DNA of 48,743 bases from a virus. Shown one piece after another: positions 38,291-47,108 of the stretch. Position numbers and translations under genes: made by a program. Position 1 is the first letter of the stretch. The number at the start of each line of letters is the position of its first letter. The stretch covers positions 1 through 48,743 of the IMG/VR virus record IMGVR_UViG_3300044695_005834; one strand, given 5' to 3'. The notes under the pieces were generated by a model, which saw only the letters and a program-made list of their open reading frames with translations, was not told the origin of the DNA and made no database searches.

Positions 38291-39186
38291 AGCGTTGACC
38301 AATACCGGATAATCGCCTGCTCCTGCTCCCGTGACGCGATTCTCATGTCAGGCGCGAAAAAGATTTCCGGTGACAACTGGAATCCTCTGCCGTCGAATGG
38401 CTGTGAATAGCTCTCGCCGCCAACCGCCCCGCCCCATTTATGGATGTAGTGGCTTAGGTTGCGCTCGAAAAACTTGGAGTGCTGCCGATTCTCGCCCTGG
38501 TGTATGGTGCGACTCCAAAAGTGGAAGTATGCTGCTTCGCTGAGTCCGCACGCCTTCACCCCGCATAGGTTTGCCCGTCTCGCGGCGTCGTTATCCTCAA
38601 AATATGCGTTCGGCCAGAAGTTCACATCGGCATATCCCGTCTTGTCGAATACGCTGCGCTTGAACAGCGCGAGATTGCGAACGTCTTTCAAAGAATCCGC
38701 TTCGATATGTGGTGCATGAAAATCCCTGTGCATTTCCCACGGTCTTGCGTCGAAGTTGGTGAACTCTAGCGTATCTCCCTTGAAGTATTGCGCGGCTTCG
38801 GGGTATCGGGCTACAAGGGATTTCGAGTCAAACTGTGAAGCGCATATCCATTCCCAATCGGTTGTTTCCGCGCAGTTAATCATGGCATCGAGTGCGCCGG
38901 GATACGGGATAACGTCATTTCCCATGATGATCACGTTGTCGTAATCGCCCTTCACCCACGCATACTCAAAGATGTCGTTGATGCTTCCGGCGAACCCGAT
39001 GTTTTCAGTGTTTCGGATGTGGTTGATCATGCCAGCCGACAACCAATGCTCCATGTTGAAGTCCTTCGGGTCTGCTATCACCACTAAAATATCGGCATCC
39101 TTTGTCAGCGTTTCCTTAATGCCGCGCACAGCGAGTTGCAGGAATGGCAAGTTGCCGTATGAGACTATTCCGATGAGCGTTTTCAT
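38287..39186 (-). CDS. GT2-type glycosyltransferase
   Basis: A 299-residue GT-A protein from ATG 39186 (overlap with the upstream stop). KTLIGIVSYGNLPFLQLAVRGI begins the fold, followed by DILVVIADPKD, ENIGFAGSINDIF and VIIMGNDVIPYPGAL (the D-x-D-like site is NDV). A FEDNDAARRANLCGVK segment (about 220-235) matches the acceptor ED motif of family 2. It would add a sugar to a growing glycan. Confidence 0.8.
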   Translation of the reverse strand: MKTLIGIVSYGNLPFLQLAVRGIKETLTKDADILVVIADPKDFNMEHWLSAGMINHIRNTENIGFAGSINDIFEYAWVKGDYDNVIIMGNDVIPYPGALDAMINCAETTDWEWICASQFDSKSLVARYPEAAQYFKGDTLEFTNFDARPWEMHRDFHAPHIEADSLKDVRNLALFKRSVFDKTGYADVNFWPNAYFEDNDAARRANLCGVKACGLSEAAYFHFWSRTIHQGENRQHSKFFERNLSHYIHKWGGAVGGESYSQPFDGRGFQLSPEIFFAPDMRIASREQEQAIIRYWSTL

Positions 39187-39992
39187 GTTTCTGATGTGAT
39201 TTTGTTTGTCCAGTATCCAAGTGTAAGCTTTTCGTAATTGAACGCCTGATTCTTGGTTCTTTCTATAAATTGCTCCATTCTGAACCCGTTCACATGGCTC
39301 CATTCCTCTACAATCCAAACAGGAAGATCGTCAAATAATGGATTCAACGGAGATGATTTCACTATCGGAATACATCCCAACGCCAACGCTTCCCATGTCC
39401 TATGGCAATCTAGTCCAACTCCATGCGGAGACAGAACAAAGGCGTGTTCGCACATCCGAGTCCACGTATCTTTTCTTGAAGTCCACCCATCTTGAAAAAC
39501 CAATGCCTCTTTTTCCGGGAGACTCCATGCGTGCTGTCTGTCCTGTATTCTTCTATTGCTGAAATGGAAGTTGCAGAAGCCTAATTTTTTCCTTTCCCAA
39601 AATGGCGGGTATTTTTCTTTGATGCTTAAAAGTTGTTTCTCCTGTTCAATAGGCGTAGCTTTTGGCCCCCAATGTTCAGCGCGACCTTCTGATAAGGTGT
39701 GGTAGTCTAGTCCTATCGGTATCTGTCTTAGCTTCGGGTGTCCTAATACACAATTTTGGGAAAACCACAGCTTTAGTTTGGGATTATCAATAACAGAAGA
39801 AGCCTCTGGAAAATCATTTGGAATAGTAGAGTCGGATAGGCCAGAAACGAAGATGAAGTCATTGTCTGGAAACTCTTTAAGATACCTTCTCAAAGAACCC
39901 GTATCGCTGCCTGAGTATGGTATTCCGTTGGATACACAAAACTTGGCTATCCCGTCAGTTGAAACAAGGCTGCAATTCGTGGAATCCGTCAT
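39183..39992 (-). CDS. Exostosin-like (GT47-type) glycosyltransferase
   Basis: A 269-residue protein whose C-terminal half has LSPHGVGLDCHRTWEALALGCIPIV, the nucleotide-sugar site typical of exostosin-like GT47/GT64 proteins. WKAHFCNFHFSNRR-like basic residues (KLGFCNFHFSNRRIQ) precede it. The coding DNA is clearly more AT-rich than its neighbours, suggesting recent acquisition. It is coupled to the flanking genes by 4-base overlaps. Confidence 0.75.
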   Translation of the reverse strand: MTDSTNCSLVSTDGIAKFCVSNGIPYSGSDTGSLRRYLKEFPDNDFIFVSGLSDSTIPNDFPEASSVIDNPKLKLWFSQNCVLGHPKLRQIPIGLDYHTLSEGRAEHWGPKATPIEQEKQLLSIKEKYPPFWERKKLGFCNFHFSNRRIQDRQHAWSLPEKEALVFQDGWTSRKDTWTRMCEHAFVLSPHGVGLDCHRTWEALALGCIPIVKSSPLNPLFDDLPVWIVEEWSHVNGFRMEQFIERTKNQAFNYEKLTLGYWTNKITSET

Positions 39993-40621
39993 AGTAGCGG
40001 CGTGGTTCGATTGAAAGTGATGATGGATTTACATCCACTCCCCGCATGAGGATATGTCGGCTGATAGTAGTATTCCTCGACACATGGCGCGTTCATGGAG
40101 AAGGCGAGCGAGTTATCCCCGCGCCTGTCCTTAATGCTGGTATCCACTTGTCTGTTGTTGTTCTCGATGATGAAGGTGCATGGCAGTTCATGCCCTGTGA
40201 CGTATAGCGCGGCCTCAAACAGATGCCCGTTCTCGTATGCCCCGTCACCGAGGAAACACCACACCCGTTCATTCCCGCCTGCCCGCTTGATTCCGGCAGC
40301 AACGCCAGCCGCGATGCCGCAAGTGCCGCCAAGGATTGCCGACTGATAGATTTTCAGTTCCTTGCTGAACACGAACATGGAACGATCCTCGCGTATCTCC
40401 TTTTCTAGTTGTTCCTCGCTCATCCCCTTTAGGAGACAGTGATAATGGGCGCGGTGGCTGGTGAATACCCAATCGTCGTGATTGATGCGCTTAAAAATCT
40501 CGATCAGTTCATCCTCGTTACCTCCGCACAGGTGCAGCAAGGAAGGCAGTTCCCCTTCTTCCCATAGCCCCTTGATTCGGTTTTCAAAGGCGATCAGTGA
40601 TTCTTTGGTATGCAGGTTCAT
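39989..40621 (-). CDS. TPP-enzyme alpha subunit (E1-alpha-like, short)
   Basis: A 210-residue homologue of the alpha chain of 2-oxo acid dehydrogenases or acetoin-type enzymes. SHRAHYHCLLKGMS (about 55-68), LGGTCGIAAGVAAGIK (98-112) and the ThDP motif GDGAYENG to ENNN (125-156) are present. It lacks the C-terminal half of typical E1-alpha (usually 320-400 residues). With the beta-like gene at 41655 it may form a minimal transketolase-like enzyme. No E2/E3 is present, so an acyl-CoA product is unlikely. Probably a C2-transfer or decarboxylation in sugar synthesis. Confidence 0.75.
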   Translation of the reverse strand: MNLHTKESLIAFENRIKGLWEEGELPSLLHLCGGNEDELIEIFKRINHDDWVFTSHRAHYHCLLKGMSEEQLEKEIREDRSMFVFSKELKIYQSAILGGTCGIAAGVAAGIKRAGGNERVWCFLGDGAYENGHLFEAALYVTGHELPCTFIIENNNRQVDTSIKDRRGDNSLAFSMNAPCVEEYYYQPTYPHAGSGCKSIITFNRTTPLL

Positions 40622-41658
40622 CGTAGAGAAATCATTACTCGTCCAGCCAATCCGTTGCGAACTAGGTCTATTCCATCGTTAATCTGTTCCAGCGGCAACT
40701 TGTGCGAAATCGTTCCCGTCAAATCCAGCAACCCCGCACGCCAGAGATTCACGTAGCGCGGGATGTCGAGATGCGGGCGAAACCCGCCGCCCTGCGTAGC
40801 GATAATCGTCTTTCCCTCGCCGTAGAACATATCGAGAGCAGACAACACGCGATAGGATTGCCTCGGCTTAGGTTGCCCGACCATAATAAATCTGCCGCCG
40901 CTGGCGAGCCGCTGTATCCCGTCCTCAATCGCTTGAATGTTGCCCGTTGTGTCCACGATTACGTCATACTTTTCCACCGGATGCTTAAATGCTTCACTGA
41001 TGTTGATATAATGTGTAGCTTGATTATACATTGCCGCTGACCTTTTATCTTCATTAACATCGCAAGCAACAATCGGATATGCGCAAGATAGTTTAGCTGC
41101 CTGTATGAGATTCATCCCCACACCCCCGCACCCGATGATCAGGATGCTCTCGCCAAACTTCAACTTGGCTTCCTGTTCCACGGTTCCTAGTGCCGTGCTG
41201 AGTCCGCATCCGAGCAACGCGCAAAGCTCCATAGGCACATCGTCGTCAACAACGGTAACACGGTTACGGCTCACCACGGCTGATTCGCAGAGCGTGGTTA
41301 CGTGACCGCCGCCAATCGTTCTGCCGTCTTTCGTGTCGTAGCGTGCAGTCAAATAGGCATCGCTGCCTTCGCCTTTGCGCCAGTGGCAAACGACTTTCTT
41401 GCCGATGAGTTGAACATTAACACCAGCCCCGACTTCGCGGACAATCCCGCATCCCTCATGCCCCAACAAGTGCGGCATAAATGCAGCGTTGCCCTTGTTG
41501 CCTGCAATCTCTTGTAGCTGGCTGCCGCAGATGCCGCTCATCAGCATTTCCACGCGCACCTGTCCAGTGGCGCAGGTTTTGCCGAATGACGTTGGTGCGT
41601 GTTCAATGTCCCATATCTCTAAGGGCGAGTTCAGTTGTGTCAGGATTGCGGCTTTCAT
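40618..41658 (-). CDS. MDR-family zinc alcohol/sugar dehydrogenase
   Basis: A 346-residue medium-chain dehydrogenase. Catalytic zinc ligands: Cys44 in SGICGSQ and His67-Glu68 in GHEGCG. A Rossmann GCGGVGMN (about 176-183) binds NAD(P). The structural-zinc lobe with four Cys is missing, and a shorter KGEGSDAYL stretch replaces it. Encoded between the two TPP-enzyme chains and probably acting on their product or on a sugar intermediate. 4-base overlaps on both sides. Confidence 0.82.
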   Translation of the reverse strand: MKAAILTQLNSPLEIWDIEHAPTSFGKTCATGQVRVEMLMSGICGSQLQEIAGNKGNAAFMPHLLGHEGCGIVREVGAGVNVQLIGKKVVCHWRKGEGSDAYLTARYDTKDGRTIGGGHVTTLCESAVVSRNRVTVVDDDVPMELCALLGCGLSTALGTVEQEAKLKFGESILIIGCGGVGMNLIQAAKLSCAYPIVACDVNEDKRSAAMYNQATHYINISEAFKHPVEKYDVIVDTTGNIQAIEDGIQRLASGGRFIMVGQPKPRQSYRVLSALDMFYGEGKTIIATQGGGFRPHLDIPRYVNLWRAGLLDLTGTISHKLPLEQINDGIDLVRNGLAGRVMISLR

Positions 41659-42182
41659 AGATTGTCTTTCAGTTCTACGATCATCGTGCTGCGATTCTGC
41701 TTCTGATCTGCAATTGCCGCCTCGTATCCCGCAGCAACCTCGTCGGGCGTTGTAACCCGATACACTGGCATCCGAAGTATCTTGCGAAACGCTGCCGTGA
41801 AGTCCTGTGTGTGAGTTGCGCCCGTGAACAGCGGCTTCCGGCTATTCCCGACAACCACGCGAACGATTACGCCTGGAGTCCATTGACCACGGCTGATGAT
41901 TGCCGATTTATCAATATGATTGACCAGCGCATCAAAGCAGTTGCCGATGAAATCGAATCTTTCGAGTATCACCATTGGCCGAAGCCCCTTTAACGCGAGT
42001 CCCATTGCCATGCCCATCATCAGGTTCTCGGCTACCGTTGTTTCAAATATCCTGTCATTCGGGATTTCCTTCATCGTGCCGTTACCCCCTTTGCCGTTGA
42101 GCAACCCGTAGCCGACAAAGCAGGCAAACGGATCGCGGGCGAACGAGTTCATCTGATTTGTGAGCGATTCCTTGTATGTCAT
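41655..42182 (-). CDS. TPP-enzyme beta subunit (E1-beta pyrimidine domain only)
   Basis: A 175-residue protein beginning at ATG 42182. It matches the pyrimidine-binding domain of E1-beta/transketolase: TYKESLTNQMNSFARD, FETTVAENLMMGMAMG with the cofactor-activating Glu at about residue 52, GLRPMVIL and the HTQDFTAAF stretch. The C-terminal transketolase domain (about 130 residues in E1-beta) is absent. Together with the alpha-like gene it could make a heterotetrameric ThDP site. Direct evidence for the substrate is lacking. Confidence 0.75.
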   Translation of the reverse strand: MTYKESLTNQMNSFARDPFACFVGYGLLNGKGGNGTMKEIPNDRIFETTVAENLMMGMAMGLALKGLRPMVILERFDFIGNCFDALVNHIDKSAIISRGQWTPGVIVRVVVGNSRKPLFTGATHTQDFTAAFRKILRMPVYRVTTPDEVAAGYEAAIADQKQNRSTMIVELKDNL

Positions 42183-43003
42183 AACAGTCCTTCCCTGCAT
42201 AAGAGTTGTCGCGCTTCATCCACTGTCGCGCATTGATAGATTTCCGGCAGATTTAGTTGCTCCCCGTTATCGAGCAGCGCAATTCGCATCCTGCCGCTTC
42301 TGTTGTGATTGTTGTGCGTGTTGATTGTCGGCCACATCGGGCCGGATGCGACCATAAGGTGATGCTGGCAGCGCGATGACATTTGCCCGATTTCCGTGAC
42401 GCTTAGATTAGCGACAAAGGGTGCGCGGGTGCATGGCAGATTACCGACCTTGTTCGTGGTAATCACGCGATGCCTTGTTGCCAAGTCGAGAATCAGCTCA
42501 TCGAGATACCCGCTGCCGTGTTGTTTCATTGGGCCGAATTGCCCGCTGCATGGCTCAGAGTTGATGATGAGGAAGTCGAACACGTTATCACCTTTATTCT
42601 CCAACCCCGGATAATCGAACAACAAATGTTCCTTGATCACAAATGGCGACTTGAAGCCCATCCGTTTTGCCGTCCATTCGTGATGCTCAAGGTAGAAGTT
42701 GGAGAAGTCCCAACGGAATTGACTGCGCTCCCAAAACCCAGGCTTCCCCTCACCCGCGCCTGCGTTCTTCCATGTATCAATCGAAACGTCCTTGATGTTG
42801 TCCCATAGCGACCTTGCATCAAATGAATCGAGCATGATGTTCGGTAAATCCCGAACCATGTCGCGTAGCGGCTCCAAGTGACACCCGTTGCAGAAATGGA
42901 TGAACCAATGATCGGGGTGCGCCTTCGCAATCGAGCGAAGCAGATGCAGGAACAGCATATTGTCGCCAAGGTTGAAGTGGTTGTGCGTCCAAGTGGTTTT
43001 CAT
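42179..43003 (-). CDS. Probable glycosyltransferase (GT9/GT-B-like), 274 aa
   Basis: HNHFNLGDNMLFLHLLRSIAKAHPDH at the start is the LGD plus hydrophobic helix pattern of GT9 heptosyltransferases. The C-terminal region has LSVTEIGQMSSRCQHHLMVASGP, as in the nucleotide-binding half of this class. It is the second gene of the leftward island, after the 77-aa gene. Donor and acceptor unknown. The fold is an inference from those short motifs. Confidence 0.55.
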   Translation of the reverse strand: MKTTWTHNHFNLGDNMLFLHLLRSIAKAHPDHWFIHFCNGCHLEPLRDMVRDLPNIMLDSFDARSLWDNIKDVSIDTWKNAGAGEGKPGFWERSQFRWDFSNFYLEHHEWTAKRMGFKSPFVIKEHLLFDYPGLENKGDNVFDFLIINSEPCSGQFGPMKQHGSGYLDELILDLATRHRVITTNKVGNLPCTRAPFVANLSVTEIGQMSSRCQHHLMVASGPMWPTINTHNNHNRSGRMRIALLDNGEQLNLPEIYQCATVDEARQLLCREGLL

Positions 43004-43233
43004 ATACGCCAGATGTCGAATCTTCCTGTGCCGTTCTTCGCGGTTCTCACTTCAATGCCAAGTCTGCGAGCATACCCGATAACCCGCTGCCGAAACTTGT
43101 GCGTATCCACCACAAACGAGAATCCGCTTTTACACTGTGTCAGCGCGAGGCGCGGATCAATGATTTCCCCGAAGCTGGTAATCGGAACCCTTGTCGGGAT
43201 CGGCTTTTCTTCGTATGTAGGCAACTTGCTCAC
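43000..43233 (-). CDS. First small protein of the island, 77 aa
   Basis: GTG 43233 starts 8 bases after the TAATTG -10 of the 43242-43270 promoter, so the leader is very short or absent. A Pro-rich start (KLPTYEEKPIPTRVP) leads to a DTHKFRQRVIGYARRLGIEVRTA alpha/beta segment with basic residues. No known family. It couples into the GT9-like gene. Confidence 0.5.
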   Translation of the reverse strand: MSKLPTYEEKPIPTRVPITSFGEIIDPRLALTQCKSGFSFVVDTHKFRQRVIGYARRLGIEVRTAKNGTGRFDIWRI

Positions 43234-43241
43234 TTATTACG

Positions 43242-43270
43242 CAATTACCCTTTTACTTCATGTCCGTCAA
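43242..43270 (-). promoter_or_regulatory. Leftward promoter of the island/virion operon
   Basis: Leftward TTGACG (43265-43270), a 17-base spacer and TAATTG (43242-43247), 8 bases before GTG 43233. It belongs to the TATTGAC-type -35 family of this phage. The rightward terminase unit begins on the other strand at 43318, so this is a divergent site. Confidence 0.5.
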
Positions 43271-43317
43271 TAACATTTTGACCGCCGTATTCTTTTTTGT
43301 CACTTTTCCCGCCTCAC

Positions 43318-44184
43318 ATGAAAAATATCATATTACTCGTTCAAACTCAACCCGACATCGCCGCGCTAGCCACGGCATCACGGGAAATCAAAAAACTCAA
43401 CACGGAGGGCGTGTGGCTGGTATTCAGTCCTGCTGTCCTCGTAGATACCGCTGCTGCCGCCAAGGAGCATGATGTAGCTATCCGCGACATCAACGACGCG
43501 ATGACAGCTTGCGCTGGCCGTCTCGACTTTGAAGGCGCAAAAAACTACAAGCTCAAGCTGGATGCCGCGATTCTCGACAAAGCGGAATCCGTGAAGAACG
43601 CTTACAAGAAGATGACTGCCGCTGAGCAGGAATCCGCTTTTCAGCGTGTGTTCGGTGACTTCGTAAAGAATCCGCCAGCCGCGAACATGAAGGTGACGCA
43701 GCACAGCGACCACTACGAACCCGAAAGCTGGATTGAGTTCTTGAACAGTCTCAAGGGTGCATGGTTTGCCCCATTCACGCCGGGAACCTTCTCAATCCTT
43801 TGGCCGACTTCGCTGCCGGAGACGAAAAGTGGAACAATTGTTCCGAAAGCAGAGAAATCGGTTGCCCCGACAAAATTAGACCCTGCGCCTACGCCCGTAG
43901 TTCCGGTTGCACCCGCACCCGTGTTCTATGAAGCACCCGCGCCCGCAGCCTTAGCTCCTGCCGCCGCCCCAACCCCGCCGCCGACTCATCCCGCGCTCCC
44001 TGCCCCTGGTGTTCGTCCAAAGGGTATCGCCCCGCAGATGACGCCGGAGTTCAAGCAAATCATGGCTATGGGGCTGGACGGTGTTGCAGCCGAAGCCTTC
44101 AAAATCGGCATTAATCCCAACGGAAAATCCCTGCGCAAACTCGTTCACATGGTCTATGATGCCAAGTATCCAAAACTCGCTTGA
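43318..44184 (+). CDS. Terminase-adjacent protein with Pro/Ala-rich linker, 288 aa
   Basis: ATG 43318 follows CGCCTCAC. The N-terminal half is helical with KNAYKKMTAAEQESAFQRVFGDF. Residues about 165-240 are a Pro/Ala/Val-rich disordered linker. A C-terminal helical cap (MTPEFKQIMAMGLDGVAAEAFKIG) is present. Immediately upstream of the large terminase, whose TTG overlaps its stop. It may be a packaging partner, but the HTH expected of a small terminase is not evident. A rightward TTGACC at 43278-43283 could drive it, with a weak -10 near 43300. Confidence 0.5.
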   Translation: MKNIILLVQTQPDIAALATASREIKKLNTEGVWLVFSPAVLVDTAAAAKEHDVAIRDINDAMTACAGRLDFEGAKNYKLKLDAAILDKAESVKNAYKKMTAAEQESAFQRVFGDFVKNPPAANMKVTQHSDHYEPESWIEFLNSLKGAWFAPFTPGTFSILWPTSLPETKSGTIVPKAEKSVAPTKLDPAPTPVVPVAPAPVFYEAPAPAALAPAAAPTPPPTHPALPAPGVRPKGIAPQMTPEFKQIMAMGLDGVAAEAFKIGINPNGKSLRKLVHMVYDAKYPKLA

Positions 44185-46055
44185 TACCGTGCATCACAAA
44201 GCTCTGGCGACCTTCTGCCGCCGCTGAATCGCTCTACGATGAGCAAATGCAACTCCTGTCGCCGGATGTTCGGCGGCAGGAGGGGCGGGATGCGACGGAA
44301 TACGAAATCCTGCTGGCGACATTCGGCGCACTCCCGCACAAGCACCCGCTGAAATACGAGTTCCTGATCCTATGCTGGATGCAGCAATGGCCGGAGACGA
44401 TTCAGTTTGAGAATGACGGCATCCTCAACCATTGGCTGTTCCGCATGGCAAAAGGGTTCTGCTTCTCGCGCCGTTTGCTGCTCATGGGTTGCGGTTCATC
44501 GGGCAAAACCCAAGCATCAGCCGCCTACGCCTACACCATCTGGAAGGCGCGACCATTTAACACATCCGTATTCCTGTCCACCACATCAGCGGAAGCAGGC
44601 GAGTCGAGAACATGGGGTGCGGTGAAAGACTTGCACAAGGCTGACAAGTTCAAAATCGGCAAGCGCATTGATTCCCTCCACCTGATTACTCTCGATGAAG
44701 AAGTGCGCGATGAGGACGGGGTGAAGGAGCGGGATTTCCGCGACGTTATCAAGTGCATCAACATCAAGCCGGGGCAGGAGGGCAAGAACGTAGTCGCATC
44801 CATCGTTGGACGTAAAAACGAACACGTAGTCTGGATTTGCGACGAGTTTCCGTTTATGGACGTTGGCGTATTGACGGCTCGCGTGAACTTGAACACGAAC
44901 CCGTTCTCGCAGTTCATCGGACTCGGTAATGCACCCGAAGAAGGCGACCCGATGTATATTGATGCCGCACCTTTCGGTGATAAGTATCCCGATGGCTGGA
45001 AATCGCTGGACAAGGATACGATGGATAGCTGGCCCACTTCATCCGGTCTATGCCTTTACTTCAACGGCGCGAAGTCTCCAAACTTCAAGGAACCCGGCAA
45101 GATGCCGTTTCCGCGCCTGATGAACGAGAACTTCCGCAAAGAGATTCTATCGGATGCAGGAGGCGAGGATGCGCCGATGTATTGGAAGCAGTTCTACGGC
45201 TTTCCGCCTTCCGTAGATGTGTCGGATAAGGTTCTTTCTGGAAAGCTGATGGAGTCTTGCGGTGCATTCCAGAAAATCAACTGGCAGGACAACAACCTGT
45301 CCGCCCTTGCAGGACTCGACCTTGGATTCCGCGCAGGAGGCGATCCCTGTGTCATTCAATTCGGAAAAATCGGTTCCGGCAGGCATGAGGACGACATTGA
45401 TGCCCGCTACAAGCGCATGATTGCCTTGGAGCGCGATGCTATTGCGCTTGTGCCAAAGCAATCAAAAGAAGCCTTTGAAGTGCAGATTGCAAAGCAGGTA
45501 GTCGAACAATGCCGTAGCCGAAGCTGCCACGAACTCGCCTTGGACGTTACGGGTGATGGCGGTATCCTTTTGCAGCACATCGAGCGCGAAGCCCGTGAGC
45601 AGTCTTACAGCCTCACCGTTCACGCGATCTCGTTCTCCGGTATCGCTGAAAACCGAATCGTGATTCCCGGCGAGAAGCGCAAGGCCCGCGAGATGTTCGC
45701 CAACATGGTGTGTCAGATATGGGGCACTACCCGTCTCGCGATAATGAATAGAGCGGTTGGCGGGATGAACAGTCAATCGAACGTCACCAAGCAACTATGC
45801 GCCCGCAAAATGGGCACAGACGAGAAAAAGCGCATGACGATTGAGCGCAAGAAGGACATGAAAGAACGGATTCGCCGTTCACCCGATCACGCTGATGCCG
45901 CCTGTCTGCTGATCCATCTGGCAATGCGCAACGGGCTTGCGGGGTATGAGCAAAAGCGGGAAGCCAAGCCGTTCAACCCGGAGGACTACTTGAAGAAAGT
46001 CAATCCAGCAGGGAAATATGGGACGCAGCAGCGAAGTGTATATAGCGGGAGATAG
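44181..46055 (+). CDS. terL: Terminase large subunit
   Basis: A 624-residue packaging motor. The ATPase domain has a variant Walker A CGSSGKT (104-110) and Walker B VVWICDEF (216-223), followed by a coupling-motif-like GLGNAP. The RNase-H-type nuclease has acidic residues in LAGLDLGFRAGGDP (near 375), ELALDVTGDGG (near 455) and SPDHADAACLLIHL (near 570). It cuts and pumps DNA into the procapsid through the portal. Start TTG 44181 overlaps the previous stop (TTGA), giving coupled translation. It is transcribed opposite to the portal, which is unusual, and is separated from it by the sugar island. Confidence 0.88.
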   Translation: MIPCITKLWRPSAAAESLYDEQMQLLSPDVRRQEGRDATEYEILLATFGALPHKHPLKYEFLILCWMQQWPETIQFENDGILNHWLFRMAKGFCFSRRLLLMGCGSSGKTQASAAYAYTIWKARPFNTSVFLSTTSAEAGESRTWGAVKDLHKADKFKIGKRIDSLHLITLDEEVRDEDGVKERDFRDVIKCINIKPGQEGKNVVASIVGRKNEHVVWICDEFPFMDVGVLTARVNLNTNPFSQFIGLGNAPEEGDPMYIDAAPFGDKYPDGWKSLDKDTMDSWPTSSGLCLYFNGAKSPNFKEPGKMPFPRLMNENFRKEILSDAGGEDAPMYWKQFYGFPPSVDVSDKVLSGKLMESCGAFQKINWQDNNLSALAGLDLGFRAGGDPCVIQFGKIGSGRHEDDIDARYKRMIALERDAIALVPKQSKEAFEVQIAKQVVEQCRSRSCHELALDVTGDGGILLQHIEREAREQSYSLTVHAISFSGIAENRIVIPGEKRKAREMFANMVCQIWGTTRLAIMNRAVGGMNSQSNVTKQLCARKMGTDEKKRMTIERKKDMKERIRRSPDHADAACLLIHLAMRNGLAGYEQKREAKPFNPEDYLKKVNPAGKYGTQQRSVYSGR

Positions 46056-46934
46056 CTACTTTTGCTTCCCTAAACTCACCGCATCCCATTCCTTGAACAG
46101 ATTCTTCAACCACGGGAACATCGGAAACTCGCCGCGCTTGGTAGCCATGCAATGCTCGAAAACGGCAACCCCTTTGTAGCTATGCGCGATGCCGAATCCA
46201 CCCCATTTCGGGGCATCCCCAATTTCTATCGGGACTCCCGACATTCTGAAGCCTAGCTCAAACGTGAACTTGTCGCCGTGTCCAAGATTAAACCAAACAT
46301 CGGTATGCTCGTTTAACCAGCCCGTCCAGCGCAACCCCATCCACCCCTCAACCTTGTCCACTATGAACTGCCCGGTTTCCCATTCCACATCCGGCAGCAA
46401 CCCGCAATAGGTGTATCCCCAGCGGCTCGGATGGCACGGCTTAACGTCATTGAAGAATAACGTCTTGCCTTCGCACAACTGGAATATCGTTTCCGGCTTC
46501 ACCACTGGAAAGCAGTCAGCATCTATGAACATGACATGACGCCAGGGGCTATGCGTGACAGCGTAATTCTTCAACACCCACCCGCTCATCTTCCGAACCA
46601 TGTGCTTCCTTAGGACGTTGAACACGTTGACCGTTTCTACCCTCATCTCTGCAAAACTTTTCGCGGCCCATACTGGCATCTCCTTCTCGCCTATGTGCCA
46701 CACCTGTATCGGCAACTCGCACCCCAATTCCCGTAGCCTTCGGCATAACACCCAACTCCATGACAGATACTTCCCGCCACCAGCTATCACAATACCGCAT
46801 CCGGTGCAGTCGGGTGGCTCCGATTCCAGTAGCCGATTCTTCCTGACATGATTCACCATTGCGCCGCATCGCTGTTCCTCAAATCGAGGCAACCCGATGC
46901 TGTCCTTCGCCTGCGTTTCAGCAAGTGACGGCAT
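46056..46934 (-). CDS. Mannosyltransferase-like (GT71-type) glycosyltransferase
   Basis: A 292-residue GT-A protein. TGCGIVIAGGGKYLSWSWVLCRRL resembles the first strand/helix of eukaryote-type alpha-mannosyltransferases (GT71/Mnn1-like), with HVMFIDADCFPVVKPE (about 133-148; DAD is the DxD site) and KPCHPSRWGYTYCGLLPD. The stop abuts the terminase stop (convergent, no gap). It is the fifth or sixth glycosyltransferase of the window and is transcribed with a 52-aa leader gene. Confidence 0.75.
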   Translation of the reverse strand: MPSLAETQAKDSIGLPRFEEQRCGAMVNHVRKNRLLESEPPDCTGCGIVIAGGGKYLSWSWVLCRRLRELGCELPIQVWHIGEKEMPVWAAKSFAEMRVETVNVFNVLRKHMVRKMSGWVLKNYAVTHSPWRHVMFIDADCFPVVKPETIFQLCEGKTLFFNDVKPCHPSRWGYTYCGLLPDVEWETGQFIVDKVEGWMGLRWTGWLNEHTDVWFNLGHGDKFTFELGFRMSGVPIEIGDAPKWGGFGIAHSYKGVAVFEHCMATKRGEFPMFPWLKNLFKEWDAVSLGKQK

Positions 46935-46937
46935 ACG

Positions 46938-47096
46938 TTAGATCGAGAACACAGGTTCAGCAGATCGCGCTTCACGTTCCTGCTCCAATTCAGCAAGAAA
47001 CCGATCCTCGCGCTCACGCCGAAGCTGCTCGTCAGCCAGTTCATTCAACTGCTCATCAGTCAATTCCCCGGTCAAGATGTCAAACGGTAATCCCAT
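46938..47096 (-). CDS. 52-aa charged helical protein
   Basis: ATG 47096, 12 bases after the -10 of the 47109-47136 promoter. Very acidic and basic residues alternate (GELTDEQLNELADEQLRRERE; read 52 residues), forming an amphipathic helix. It precedes the mannosyltransferase-like gene by three bases. No family recognised. Confidence 0.55.
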   Translation of the reverse strand: MGLPFDILTGELTDEQLNELADEQLRREREDRFLAELEQEREARSAEPVFSI

Positions 47097-47108
47097 ATAC
47101 GTGTTAAC

